Below, in pieces: positions 1 through 6,883 of a DNA stretch of 13,794 nucleotides. The DNA comes from an uncultured Porphyromonadaceae bacterium (lineage in GTDB: Bacteria; Bacteroidota; Bacteroidia; Bacteroidales; Muribaculaceae): assembly GCA_902470475.1 (NCBI GenBank), contig CABRGT010000051.1, forward strand, positions 1 to 13,794, given 5' to 3'. Each line of letters begins with the position of its first letter. Position 1 is the first letter of the stretch. A program made the translations under genes and the position numbers. The notes below the pieces were generated by a model. It saw only the letters and a program-made list of their open reading frames with translations. It was not told the origin of the DNA and ran no database searches.

Positions 1-187
1 GGGTGACGGCGCCCGAGTCGGCGTCGAGCTCGCCCGCTATGATCGACAGCAAGGTCGACTTGCCGGTGCCGTTCTTGGCCACGATGCCGATCTTGTCGCC
101 CTCGCTGATGCCGAATGTGACATCGGCGAAGAGCATGCGGTCGCCGACGCTCTTGGTGAGCTTGTCAATCTGAAGATATACGTTCAT
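1..187 (-). CDS. ABC-F family ATPase, N-terminal fragment (cut by window edge)
   Basis: The first 62 codons of a leftward gene are present, starting at the ATG whose A is position 187 (protein begins MNVYLQIDKLTKSVGDRMLF). A Walker A motif, GIVAKNGTGKST, falls at about residues 34-45, in the N-terminal nucleotide-binding domain. The opening layout (short strand, a 'GDRMLFADVTFGISEGDKIGIV' type segment, then Walker A without any membrane segment) is that of soluble ABC-F proteins, which bind the ribosome and act in translation or antibiotic protection. A housekeeping role (Uup/EttA-like) or a resistance role cannot be separated from this fragment because the linker and second ATPase domain lie outside the window. 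A terminator hairpin sits only about 18 bases upstream of the start, so the gene depends on readthrough from gdhA or on a promoter I could not identify. Confidence 0.85.
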   Translation of the reverse strand, partial: MNVYLQIDKLTKSVGDRMLFADVTFGISEGDKIGIVAKNGTGKSTLLSIIAGELDADSGAVT

Positions 188-205
188 CTGTTCCTGTCGG
201 GAATT

Positions 206-241
206 TGAAAAAGTCCTGCCCCGGAGGCCGGGGCAAGACTT
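206..241 (-). terminator. Intrinsic terminator downstream of gdhA / in the leader of the ABC-F gene
   Basis: Read on the minus strand, the arm AAGTCTTGCCCCGG, the loop CCT and the arm CCGGGGCAGGACTT form a 14-bp stem with a single mismatch, followed directly by a T-run. This is a canonical Rho-independent terminator for gdhA, 37 bases after its stop. It lies just before the ABC-F start codon, so it could also act as an attenuator for that gene. Confidence 0.85.
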
Positions 242-277
242 ATGTAGTGAAAAATATTTACGGTAAGGGTTGACGGA

Positions 278-1615
278 TCAGCAGACGCCTTCGCCCATCA
301 TGGCATGGGCCACCTTCATGAAGCCGGCGATGTTGGCGCCCTTCATGTAGTTGATGTAGCCGTCGTGCTCCACGCCGTACTGCAGGCACTGCGCGTGGAT
401 GTCGCTCATGATGGTATGGAGCTTTTCGTCGACCTCCTCGGCGCTCCACTGCAGGTGCATGGCGTTCTGGCTCATCTCCAGGCCGGAGGTGGCCACGCCG
501 CCGGCATTCACGGCCTTGCCGGGAGCGTAGGTGGTGCGGGTGGCGATGAAGTGGTCGATGGCCTCGGGGGTGCAGCCCATGTTGGATACTTCGGCCACCA
601 TCTCGACGCCGTTGTCGACCAGGGCCTTGGCATCCTCGCCGCCGAGCTCGTTCTGGGTGGCGCAGGGCAGAGCGATGTCGACCTTGCGTTCCCAGGGCTT
701 GCGGCCGGGGAAGAATTCAGAGCCGGGGAACTTCTCGGCGTAGGGAGCGACGATGTCGTTGCCCGAAGCGCGGAGCTCGAGCATGTAGTCGATCTTCTCC
801 TGATCGAGACCTGCGGGATCGTAGATGTAGCCGTCGGGGCCGGAGATGGTCACCACCTTGGCGCCGAGTTCGGTAGCCTTGAGGGCCGCGCCCCAGGCCA
901 CGTTGCCGAAGCCGGATATGGCGATGGTCTTGCCCTTGATGCTGTCGCCCTTTTCCTTGAGCATGCTCTGCACGAAGTAGAGCGCGCCGAAGCCGGTGGC
1001 CTCGGGACGGATGCGCGAGCCGCCGAATTCGAGGCCCTTGCCGGTGAATGTGCCGTCGTGCTGGTTGACCAGACGCTTGTACATGCCGTACATGTAGCCT
1101 ACCTCGCGGCCGCCTACGCCGATATCGCCGGCGGGCACGTCGCGGTCGGGGCCGAGGTTCTTCCACAGGCCCAGGATGAATGCCTGGCAGAAGCGCATGA
1201 TCTCACGGTCGCTCTTGCCGCGGGGAGAGAAGTCGCTGCCGCCCTTTGCGCCGCCCATGGGCAGGGTGGTCAGAGCGTTCTTGAAAGTCTGCTCGAAGCC
1301 GAGGAACTTGAGGATCGAGAGGTTGACGGAAGCGTGGAAGCGGATACCGCCCTTGTACGGGCCGATGGCGTTGTTGAACTGCACGCGGTAGCCGATGTTG
1401 TTCTGGACCTCGCCGTTGTCGTCGAGCCAGGTGACGCGGAAGGTCACGATGCGGTCGGGCTCCACCATGCGCTCCACGATCTTGTTGCGCTCGAACTCGG
1501 GGTGCTGATTATATACGTCCTGTACAGACATGAGCACCTCGCGGACAGCCTGGAGATACTCCTTTTCGCCGGGGTGCTTGGCCTCCAGCTCAGCCATTAT
1601 TTTGTTAATATCCAT
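278..1615 (-). CDS. gdhA: NADP-type glutamate dehydrogenase
   Basis: This 445-residue protein is full length for the hexameric small-subunit glutamate dehydrogenases (about 445-450 residues). It interconverts 2-oxoglutarate plus ammonium and glutamate in the cytoplasm and is a main route of ammonium assimilation in gut Bacteroidales. The substrate-binding lysine lies in GPYKGGIRFH (Lys88), a second in FKNAL (Lys112), and the catalytic lysine in LPMGGAKGGSDF (Lys124). The catalytic aspartate lies in VPAGDIGVG (Asp164). A Rossmann motif, GFGNVAWGAA, follows at about 235-244. The usual aspartate after SDF in this family is a serine here (SDFSPRGKS), a mild variation outside the catalytic residues. 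The ATG start gives the normal MDINKIMAEL-type N-terminus. NADP rather than NAD preference is inferred from family resemblance. The gene has its own promoter at 1679-1709 and a terminator after it. Confidence 0.96.
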   Translation of the reverse strand: MDINKIMAELEAKHPGEKEYLQAVREVLMSVQDVYNQHPEFERNKIVERMVEPDRIVTFRVTWLDDNGEVQNNIGYRVQFNNAIGPYKGGIRFHASVNLSILKFLGFEQTFKNALTTLPMGGAKGGSDFSPRGKSDREIMRFCQAFILGLWKNLGPDRDVPAGDIGVGGREVGYMYGMYKRLVNQHDGTFTGKGLEFGGSRIRPEATGFGALYFVQSMLKEKGDSIKGKTIAISGFGNVAWGAALKATELGAKVVTISGPDGYIYDPAGLDQEKIDYMLELRASGNDIVAPYAEKFPGSEFFPGRKPWERKVDIALPCATQNELGGEDAKALVDNGVEMVAEVSNMGCTPEAIDHFIATRTTYAPGKAVNAGGVATSGLEMSQNAMHLQWSAEEVDEKLHTIMSDIHAQCLQYGVEHDGYINYMKGANIAGFMKVAHAMMGEGVC

Positions 1616-1678
1616 AATGATTATGGTTTAGAGGTAAGTAGTTTTTTGAGTGTTATGTAAAAAGTTGTATTACCACGG

Positions 1679-1709
1679 CAAAAGTAATCATAAAGAATTT
1701 CGAAAGCAA
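1679..1709 (-). promoter_or_regulatory. Promoter of gdhA (Bacteroidetes sigma type)
   Basis: On the minus strand the -7 box TACTTTTG (1679-1686) matches TAnnTTTG exactly. A -33-like TTGC (1706-1709) lies 19 bp upstream. The leader to the gdhA ATG would be about 55-60 bases. Confidence 0.7.
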
Positions 1710-1771
1710 GAAAAAACGTTAATTTTTTCAACGGCGCCCGCAAAAGCCCCCGATTTTCGGGTGAAATTATA

Positions 1772-1779
1772 TAACTTTG
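1772..1779 (+). promoter_or_regulatory. -7 box of the prolyl oligopeptidase operon
   Basis: TAACTTTG matches TAnnTTTG, 23 bases upstream of the ATG at 1803. No clear -33 TTTG is present at the expected distance. A small hairpin-capable sequence (CCCG, ATTTT, CGGG) at 1749-1761 overlaps the upstream part. The region 1616-1802 therefore holds two back-to-back promoters and no gene. Confidence 0.6.
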
Positions 1780-1802
1780 CACATTATTAGGAAACGAAAC
1801 AC

Positions 1803-3932
1803 ATGGCAAAGTCTACAATCATCACTGCAATGGCAATAATTGCGACAGGCGCCTCGGCCCAGACCCCGGCGCTGCAATACCCGCAGGCGCCGGCCGACGG
1901 CACCCGCTACGAATGCTTCGGCATTGAAGTCGACGACCGGTACCGTCCGCTCGAGAACGACACAGCTGCCGCCACGCTCGAATGGGTGGAGGCCGAGAAC
2001 CGCGTCACCGGCGACTATCTCGCGCAGATCCCCTACCGCGAGGCGATCCGCGGGCGTCTCACCCGCCTGAACAACTACGCAAAGACCGGGCTGCCCTGGA
2101 AAGGCAAGGACGGGCTGTACTATTTCTCGGCCAACGACGGGCTGCGCAACCAGTCGGTGATCTACCGCGGGAAGACCCCGCTGGCCGCCGACGCCGAAGT
2201 GTTCCTCGACCCGAACAGCCTCAGCGACGACGGCACCGTGGCGCTCACCGGCCTCTACCAAAGCCGCGACGGCAAGTACACCGCCTACACCATCTCGCGC
2301 AGCGGCAGCGACTGGACCGAGATCTATGTGCTCGACAACGCCACCGGCCGTCTGCTCGACGACCACATCGAATGGGCCAAGTTCACCGGAGCCGCCTGGG
2401 ACGGCGACGGATTCTATTACAGCGCCTACGACCGCCCCGAGGCCGGCAAGGAATTCTCCAACGCCAACGAATATCACCGCGTGTACTATCATAAACTCGG
2501 CACGCCGCAGAGCGCCGACCGGGTCATCTACGAGAACCGCGCCGAGCCGCTCTACTTCCACTCCGTGGACGTCACCGACGACGGACGCTACCTGATAGTC
2601 GAAGGCGGCGGCCAGGGCTTCGGCAACTCGCTTTACGTGAAGGAACTCGGCAAGCCCGACGCGCGGTGGATCACCATCGAGCCGTCGCAGGAGAGCACCA
2701 TGGCCGTCATCGGCACCACGCCCGAAGGCCGCCTGCTGGTCTTCACCTCGGCCGACGCGCCCCGCAACCGCCTTGTGTCGGTCGACCCGTTCCGCGCCGA
2801 GCGCCAGAACTGGACCACCGTCATCCCCGAAGACAAAACCTCCGTGCTCACCGGCGTGAGCCAGTCAGGCGGCAACCTGCTGGTGACCCGCGACCGCGAC
2901 GCGTCGACGCACGCCTACCTCCACCGCCCCGACGGCAGCCTTATCCGCGAAATCACATTCCCGACCTACGGCTCGGCCGGCTTCTCCACCGACCGCCTCT
3001 CGCCCGAGATCTTCTACAGCTTCTCGTCGTTCACCTACCCGTCGAGCATCTACAGCTACGACCAGGCCACAGGCGAGAGCACGCTGCTGAAAGCTACGGC
3101 AGTCGACGGCCTCGTGCCCGACGACTACGTGACCGAGCAGGTGTTCTACACCTCGAAGGACGGCACGAAGGTGCCCATGTTCATCGTCTATAAGAAAGGC
3201 CTGAAAAAGGACGGCACCAATCCGGTGTACCTCTACGGCTACGGCGGCTTCAACATAGCGCTCAATCCGGGCTTCTCGCCCTCGCGCATGTTCTGGCTCG
3301 AAAACGGCGGCATATACGCGCAGGCCAACCTCCGCGGCGGCGCCGAGTACGGCGAGCAGTGGCACGAGGCCGGCACGAAGCTGAAAAAGCAGAACGTGTT
3401 CGACGATTTCATCGCCGCCGCCGAGTACATGATCGGCGACAACTGGACCACTCCCGAACTGCTCACCATCGAAGGCGGCAGCAACGGCGGCCTGCTCGTG
3501 GGCGCGACCGTCAACCAGCGGCCCGAGCTGTTCCGCGTGGCCATTCCGCGGGTGGGCGTCATGGACATGATGCGCTACCACCTGTTCACCATCGGCTGGA
3601 ACTGGGCCAGCGACTACGGCACCAGCGACGACTCGGCCGAGATGGCCGCCTACCTGCTGGGCTACTCGCCCCTGCACACTATACGCAACGACGGCACCCG
3701 CTACCCGTCGGTCATGGTCACCACGGCCGACCACGACGACCGCGTCGTACCGGCCCACTCGTTCAAATACGCCGCCGCCCTGCAGGCAGCCGACACCGGC
3801 GACCGCCCCAAGCTGATCCGCATCGATTCAAAAGCCGGACACGGCGCCGGAAAGCCCATCTCGAAAGTTATCGACGAGTGGACCGACATCTATTCGTTCA
3901 TCTTCTATAACCTCGGCCTCGAGCCCAGATAA
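1803..3932 (+). CDS. Secreted prolyl oligopeptidase (peptidase family S9A)
   Basis: This 709-residue serine peptidase cleaves short peptides after proline. A signal peptide (residues 1-19, cleavage after GASA) predicts export to the periplasm. Residues about 20-75 form the N-terminal helical part, about 76-430 the seven-bladed propeller that restricts entry to short peptides, and about 435-709 the alpha/beta-hydrolase domain. The catalytic triad is visible: Ser560 in EGGSNGGLLVGA, Asp645 in ADHDDRVVP, and His680 in KAGHGAGKP. Arg647, next to the aspartate pair, matches the residue that binds the substrate carboxyl side. Segments YGYGGFNI and GGAEYGEQWH are typical of S9A. Length is normal for an exported version. 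It is the first gene of an operon; the next reading frame begins two codons after its TAA and in the same frame. Its likely role is degradation of proline-rich peptides from diet or host. The exact substrate is not visible. Confidence 0.95.
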   Translation: MAKSTIITAMAIIATGASAQTPALQYPQAPADGTRYECFGIEVDDRYRPLENDTAAATLEWVEAENRVTGDYLAQIPYREAIRGRLTRLNNYAKTGLPWKGKDGLYYFSANDGLRNQSVIYRGKTPLAADAEVFLDPNSLSDDGTVALTGLYQSRDGKYTAYTISRSGSDWTEIYVLDNATGRLLDDHIEWAKFTGAAWDGDGFYYSAYDRPEAGKEFSNANEYHRVYYHKLGTPQSADRVIYENRAEPLYFHSVDVTDDGRYLIVEGGGQGFGNSLYVKELGKPDARWITIEPSQESTMAVIGTTPEGRLLVFTSADAPRNRLVSVDPFRAERQNWTTVIPEDKTSVLTGVSQSGGNLLVTRDRDASTHAYLHRPDGSLIREITFPTYGSAGFSTDRLSPEIFYSFSSFTYPSSIYSYDQATGESTLLKATAVDGLVPDDYVTEQVFYTSKDGTKVPMFIVYKKGLKKDGTNPVYLYGYGGFNIALNPGFSPSRMFWLENGGIYAQANLRGGAEYGEQWHEAGTKLKKQNVFDDFIAAAEYMIGDNWTTPELLTIEGGSNGGLLVGATVNQRPELFRVAIPRVGVMDMMRYHLFTIGWNWASDYGTSDDSAEMAAYLLGYSPLHTIRNDGTRYPSVMVTTADHDDRVVPAHSFKYAAALQAADTGDRPKLIRIDSKAGHGAGKPISKVIDEWTDIYSFIFYNLGLEPR

Positions 3933-3938
3933 GCAGCC

Positions 3939-4859
3939 TTGAAAGCAGCACTGCCGACAGCGGCCTGCATGGCCATGGCGCTCGGATGCGCATCGTGCTT
4001 CACCGGCATCGAAAGCACTCCGCGCATCACCGACCGCAGCCACGGAGCATCGTCCGCGGCTGCGGCCGAGGCGCGGTTCGCCTCGGTAATCCAGGCCGAC
4101 CCGGCCTCCGCATGGCAACCCGGAAAACAATGGCTCGTGAGCGACAGCAAGATCTCGATAATCTTCACGCCTCCGGCCGAGCGTGAATTTCCCCCGGGCG
4201 ACACGCTGACTCTCGCCGGCGTGGCCGTCGTCCCCACGATAATGGGCACCGAGGGCATAGCCATCGACCTGCGCGACAGCCGCGGCAACATCTGCCGCTA
4301 CGTGCCGGGGACGGACAGGGCCGACTTTGCCTCGCGCTCCTCTGTCGAGATCCCCTTCACCATCGAGCTGGCGCCCGTCGCCAAAGCCGACTCGCTGCTG
4401 AGCGGCCGGACATTCTTCATCCGCACCCCCTACTGGTACGACAACGCCGGAGGGGCATCGACGGGGCTGCGACACGTGCCCGTAACGATAACCGGCGTCG
4501 GCGCCGGCACGTCGGTACACCCGCTGCGCGTGGCCTTCACATGCGACGCCGACACGGCCACCCACTACGTGATGATGACCTACGGCACCGCCACCACAGC
4601 CACCCGCAACTTCGACCGGCTGTTCTCGTTCACCGATCCGCGCCGCGAGTTCCCGCAGATCGAGGACGCGACATGGCAGCTGATAATCCACTCGCGGGTG
4701 GCCGAGGGCATGACCCGCGACGAATGCCGTCTGGCGCTCGGCTCGCCGGCCACGCTGCGCCGCGGAGCCACATCGGGCGCGCAGATCGAGCACTGGTCGT
4801 ACGACGACGGCGTGTATCTGATATTCGAGGACGGCATACTCACGTGTTTCAGACAATGA
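3939..4859 (+). CDS. Lipoprotein with BamE/SmpA-like C-terminal domain, function unknown
   Basis: I do not recognise a named function for this 306-residue predicted lipoprotein. The start is TTG at 3939. It lies two codons after the TAA of the peptidase gene and in the same frame, so no earlier start exists, and the first ATG (residue 11) would destroy the signal peptide. The N-terminus (Lys2, hydrophobic stretch, then LGCASCF) offers lipidation at Cys17 or Cys20. Residues about 65-200 look like beta-rich, two-part sequence. The last 57 residues read as a BamE/SmpA-like fold: EGMTRDECRLALGSP, then WSYDDGVYLIFEDG. In that family the pattern is G-x-T, then LG-x-P, then W-x-Y. This assignment is by motif only. 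The stop overlaps the next start (ATGA), so expression is coupled to the MBL-fold enzyme. Confidence 0.82.
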   Translation: MKAALPTAACMAMALGCASCFTGIESTPRITDRSHGASSAAAAEARFASVIQADPASAWQPGKQWLVSDSKISIIFTPPAEREFPPGDTLTLAGVAVVPTIMGTEGIAIDLRDSRGNICRYVPGTDRADFASRSSVEIPFTIELAPVAKADSLLSGRTFFIRTPYWYDNAGGASTGLRHVPVTITGVGAGTSVHPLRVAFTCDADTATHYVMMTYGTATTATRNFDRLFSFTDPRREFPQIEDATWQLIIHSRVAEGMTRDECRLALGSPATLRRGATSGAQIEHWSYDDGVYLIFEDGILTCFRQ

Positions 4860-5677
4860 AAATCCACTTTCTCGGCACAGGCACATCCACCGGCATCCCC
4901 CAGATCGGGTGCGGCTGCGCCGCCTGCACGTCGTCCGACCCCTGCGACCGGCGGCTGAGGGCATCGGCCATCGTCACGCTGGACGACGGCACAAATCTGC
5001 TAATTGACTGCGGACCCGACTTCCGGCAGCAGATCATCGCCGCCGGCGCCCCGCCGCTCGACGCCCTGCTGATCACCCACAGCCACTACGACCACGTGGG
5101 CGGCATCGACGACCTGCGGCCCTACTGTAAGGACGGGCGGCACTTCCCGACCTACTGCAAGGCCGACGTGGCCCGCGACCTGCGCGAGCGCAACCCATGG
5201 TCGTTCGCCGAGCACCTCTATCCCGGCGTACCTACATTCGCCATCCATGAGATCGAAGCCGGCCGCCCATTCGAAATCAACGGCAACGGAATACTTCCGG
5301 TGGCCGTCGCACATGGAAAGCTACCGATCCTCGGCTACCGCATCGGCGCGCTGACCTACGTCACCGACTGCTCGGCAATGCCCGAATCCACCGTCGAGGC
5401 CCTGCGCGGCACCGACACCCTGGTGATCAACGCCCTGCGCCATGATCCCCACCCCTCGCACATGTCGCTCGGCGAAGCCCTGGAGCTGATCGGACGCATC
5501 GGCCCGCGCCGTGCCTTGCTCACCCACATGAGCCACGACATGGGGCCCGAGGCCGATGTGACCCTCCCCGCAGGCGTCGCTTTCGCACACGACGGCCTCT
5601 GTATCGACATACCGGTACCCGCCCGCGACACGGATATTCAGTCGCGCGGAACAAACCGGGATGCAGGTTTGTTATAG
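4856..5677 (+). CDS. PhnP-like metallo-beta-lactamase-fold phosphodiesterase
   Basis: The ATG at 4856 overlaps the upstream stop as ATGA. The frame stays open upstream of it, but that part is a shadow of the lipoprotein gene. The 273-residue protein carries the metal-binding motif THSHYDHVGG (His75, His77, Asp79, His80), with His153, Asp171 and His224 or His227 as further ligands. An early CGCAAC cluster (Cys19, Cys21, Cys24) matches the structural zinc site of PhnP-type enzymes. PhnP hydrolyses ribose 1,2-cyclic phosphate in the phosphonate pathway. No phn genes are nearby, so a different cyclic phosphate or phosphodiester substrate is likely. No signal peptide is seen, so it is cytoplasmic. 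The conserved fold appears to end near residue 253. The last 20 residues (from VPARDTDIQS on) overlap a structured repeat and may be a recent extension. Confidence 0.9.
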   Translation: MKIHFLGTGTSTGIPQIGCGCAACTSSDPCDRRLRASAIVTLDDGTNLLIDCGPDFRQQIIAAGAPPLDALLITHSHYDHVGGIDDLRPYCKDGRHFPTYCKADVARDLRERNPWSFAEHLYPGVPTFAIHEIEAGRPFEINGNGILPVAVAHGKLPILGYRIGALTYVTDCSAMPESTVEALRGTDTLVINALRHDPHPSHMSLGEALELIGRIGPRRALLTHMSHDMGPEADVTLPAGVAFAHDGLCIDIPVPARDTDIQSRGTNRDAGLL

Positions 5678-5756
5678 GTGAATGAAGCCCTGGCATACGG
5701 CCGGAGCCGTCATAGGTTTCCGACCTTACGTCGGCCTCACGCGAAATATATGCCAG
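5650..5756. repeat. Structured intergenic element with nested inverted repeats
   Basis: Four perfect pairings occur in 107 bp. AACAAACC (5650-5657) pairs with GGTTTGTT (5666-5673). CTGGCATA (5690-5697) pairs with TATGCCAG (5749-5756) and encloses two hairpins, CGGC-CGGA-GCCG and CCGAC-CTTAC-GTCGG. The second hairpin is extended by an AGG/CCT pairing across a TTT bulge. The layout is a three-way junction plus a separate hairpin. No T-run follows on either strand, so it is not a simple terminator. It begins inside the last codons of the PhnP-like gene and ends just before the operator of the DUF4421 gene. A dispersed repeat or an RNA element are both possible; no second copy is in this window. 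Confidence 0.55.
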
Positions 5757-5758
5757 TT

Positions 5759-5785
5759 ATTGGACCAAAATAATATTGGTCCAAT
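5759..5785. promoter_or_regulatory. Operator candidate: two TTGGWCCAA palindromes
   Basis: ATTGGACCAA (5759-5768) and TTGGTCCAAT (5776-5785) are perfect reverse complements 7 bp apart. Each arm is itself a 9-bp palindrome (TTGG-A-CCAA and TTGG-T-CCAA), with centres 16 bp apart. The downstream copy covers the -33 box of the DUF4421 promoter, so a bound regulator would be expected to block transcription. Confidence 0.6.
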
Positions 5786-5806
5786 CGATGAAAATTCGTA
5801 CCTTTG
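5776..5806 (+). promoter_or_regulatory. Promoter of the DUF4421 gene
   Basis: The -7 box TACCTTTG (5799-5806) fits TAnnTTTG exactly, with TTGG (5776-5779) as -33 box at 19 bp. Transcription would start near 5813, which excludes the TTG at 5804 as start codon and leaves the ATG at 5837 with a leader of about 24 bases. Confidence 0.75.
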
Positions 5807-5836
5807 CAGGTCAAAAAAAACGAATGCGAGTCCCTG

Positions 5837-6883
5837 ATGAAAAAACTACTTTCCAAGCTATTGATACTCTTGGCCATGACTCTGCTGTCAGGCGGCAGGG
5901 CAAGTAGTCTTTCATTCAATCTCGACTCCATTGCCGCCTGGGGCAAATTCCCGCGCTTCTGCGTCAACACATACCGCTGGGGCGACCGCTTCTTCAACAC
6001 CTACGATTCGACATACGTGCGCGGCTCGGGCTACAAGTTCAACGTGAAGCTCACGACCGACTCATGGCTCGACTACTACAATTTCGCGCTGCCCAATCAC
6101 CTGCGCATGAACATGATGAGCGATCCGTCGACATCGGTAGGCGTCTATGCCACCTATCTGGCTGTGTCCGTAGGCTACGATATCAACGTGAGCAACCTCT
6201 TTCAGGGTACGTCGCAGGCCCGCTCGCGCTACCGCTTCGGCTTCGACTGCAGCCTGCTGGCCGTGGAGGTATATCTTGAGAACAACGACGTGGGCACGAA
6301 AATCAAACGCTTCGGCAACGAGACGGACCTGAGCATACCGTTCAAGGACATAGAGATACACTCGTGGGGCATCGACGCGTATTACTTCTTCAACCACAAG
6401 AAATACTCGCAGTCGGCCGCTTTCGGGTTCGGACGCATCCAGCAGAAAAGCCACGGATCGTTTTTCGCCGGCCTTTCGATCTATTCGCAGAGCTACGACT
6501 TCGATTTCAACGGACTGCCGCAGTACATGCTCGACCAGATCCCCGAGTGGTGGGCCGACCATCACTATAAGGTAAAGACACGCAACTACGGGCTGCGCCT
6601 CGGCTACGGCTACAACTGGGTCTTCGCACGCCACTGGACAGCCGGGTTCCATCTGTCGCCCACCATAGGCATCCGCACCGGATTCGTCAATTCGCAGGAC
6701 AGCAACACCGATCTGTCGCTGATGGTGCGCGGCAAGGCATCGGTGGTGTGGAACAACAAGCGGTGGTTCGCCGGAATCGTGGGCCGCATCGACTCGTCGA
6801 TCATCAACGACCGCAAGACCACGTTCATGGGACACGACATGTCGCTGTCGGCCGCAATCGGCTACCGGTTCAATCTCTGGTGA
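5837..6883 (+). CDS. DUF4421 family outer-membrane beta-barrel protein
   Basis: This 348-residue exported protein starts MKKLLSKLLILLAMTLLSGG, with a signal peptide of about 23 residues. The longer frame from TTG at 5804 would begin inside the promoter and is rejected. After the signal comes FNTYDSTYVRGSGYKFNVKL, the conserved opening of DUF4421 proteins of Bacteroidetes, followed by a conserved TDSWLDYY. The rest alternates aromatic and polar residues in strand-length runs (for example YGLRLGYGYNWVFARHW and MSLSAAIGYRFNLW). It ends in an aromatic residue, Trp348, as outer-membrane barrel proteins do for recognition by the BAM machinery. The molecular function of the family is unknown to me. 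The gene stands alone behind a strong promoter with an operator-like double palindrome. Its 3' end overlaps the convergent TIGR02757 gene by 14 bp. Confidence 0.85.
   Translation: MKKLLSKLLILLAMTLLSGGRASSLSFNLDSIAAWGKFPRFCVNTYRWGDRFFNTYDSTYVRGSGYKFNVKLTTDSWLDYYNFALPNHLRMNMMSDPSTSVGVYATYLAVSVGYDINVSNLFQGTSQARSRYRFGFDCSLLAVEVYLENNDVGTKIKRFGNETDLSIPFKDIEIHSWGIDAYYFFNHKKYSQSAAFGFGRIQQKSHGSFFAGLSIYSQSYDFDFNGLPQYMLDQIPEWWADHHYKVKTRNYGLRLGYGYNWVFARHWTAGFHLSPTIGIRTGFVNSQDSNTDLSLMVRGKASVVWNNKRWFAGIVGRIDSSIINDRKTTFMGHDMSLSAAIGYRFNLW

Noticed and set aside
305..1660. A 451-codon open frame on the plus strand fully antisense to gdhA
   Set aside because: It mirrors gdhA codon by codon in a GC-rich gene, has a composition dominated by Ala, Val, Leu, Asp and His, and shows no recognisable motif, whereas gdhA has all catalytic residues.
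2865..3758. A 297-codon open frame antisense to the prolyl oligopeptidase
   Set aside because: It is a GC-driven shadow of a gene with an intact catalytic triad; there is no start context or promoter for it.
4541..4855. A 105-codon upstream extension of the PhnP-like frame
   Set aside because: It overlaps the lipoprotein gene out of frame and is arginine-rich; the conserved protein begins exactly at the ATG in the ATGA overlap.
5804..5836. TTG start for the DUF4421 gene
   Set aside because: It lies within the -7 box and would not be transcribed; the ATG at 5837 gives a standard signal peptide.
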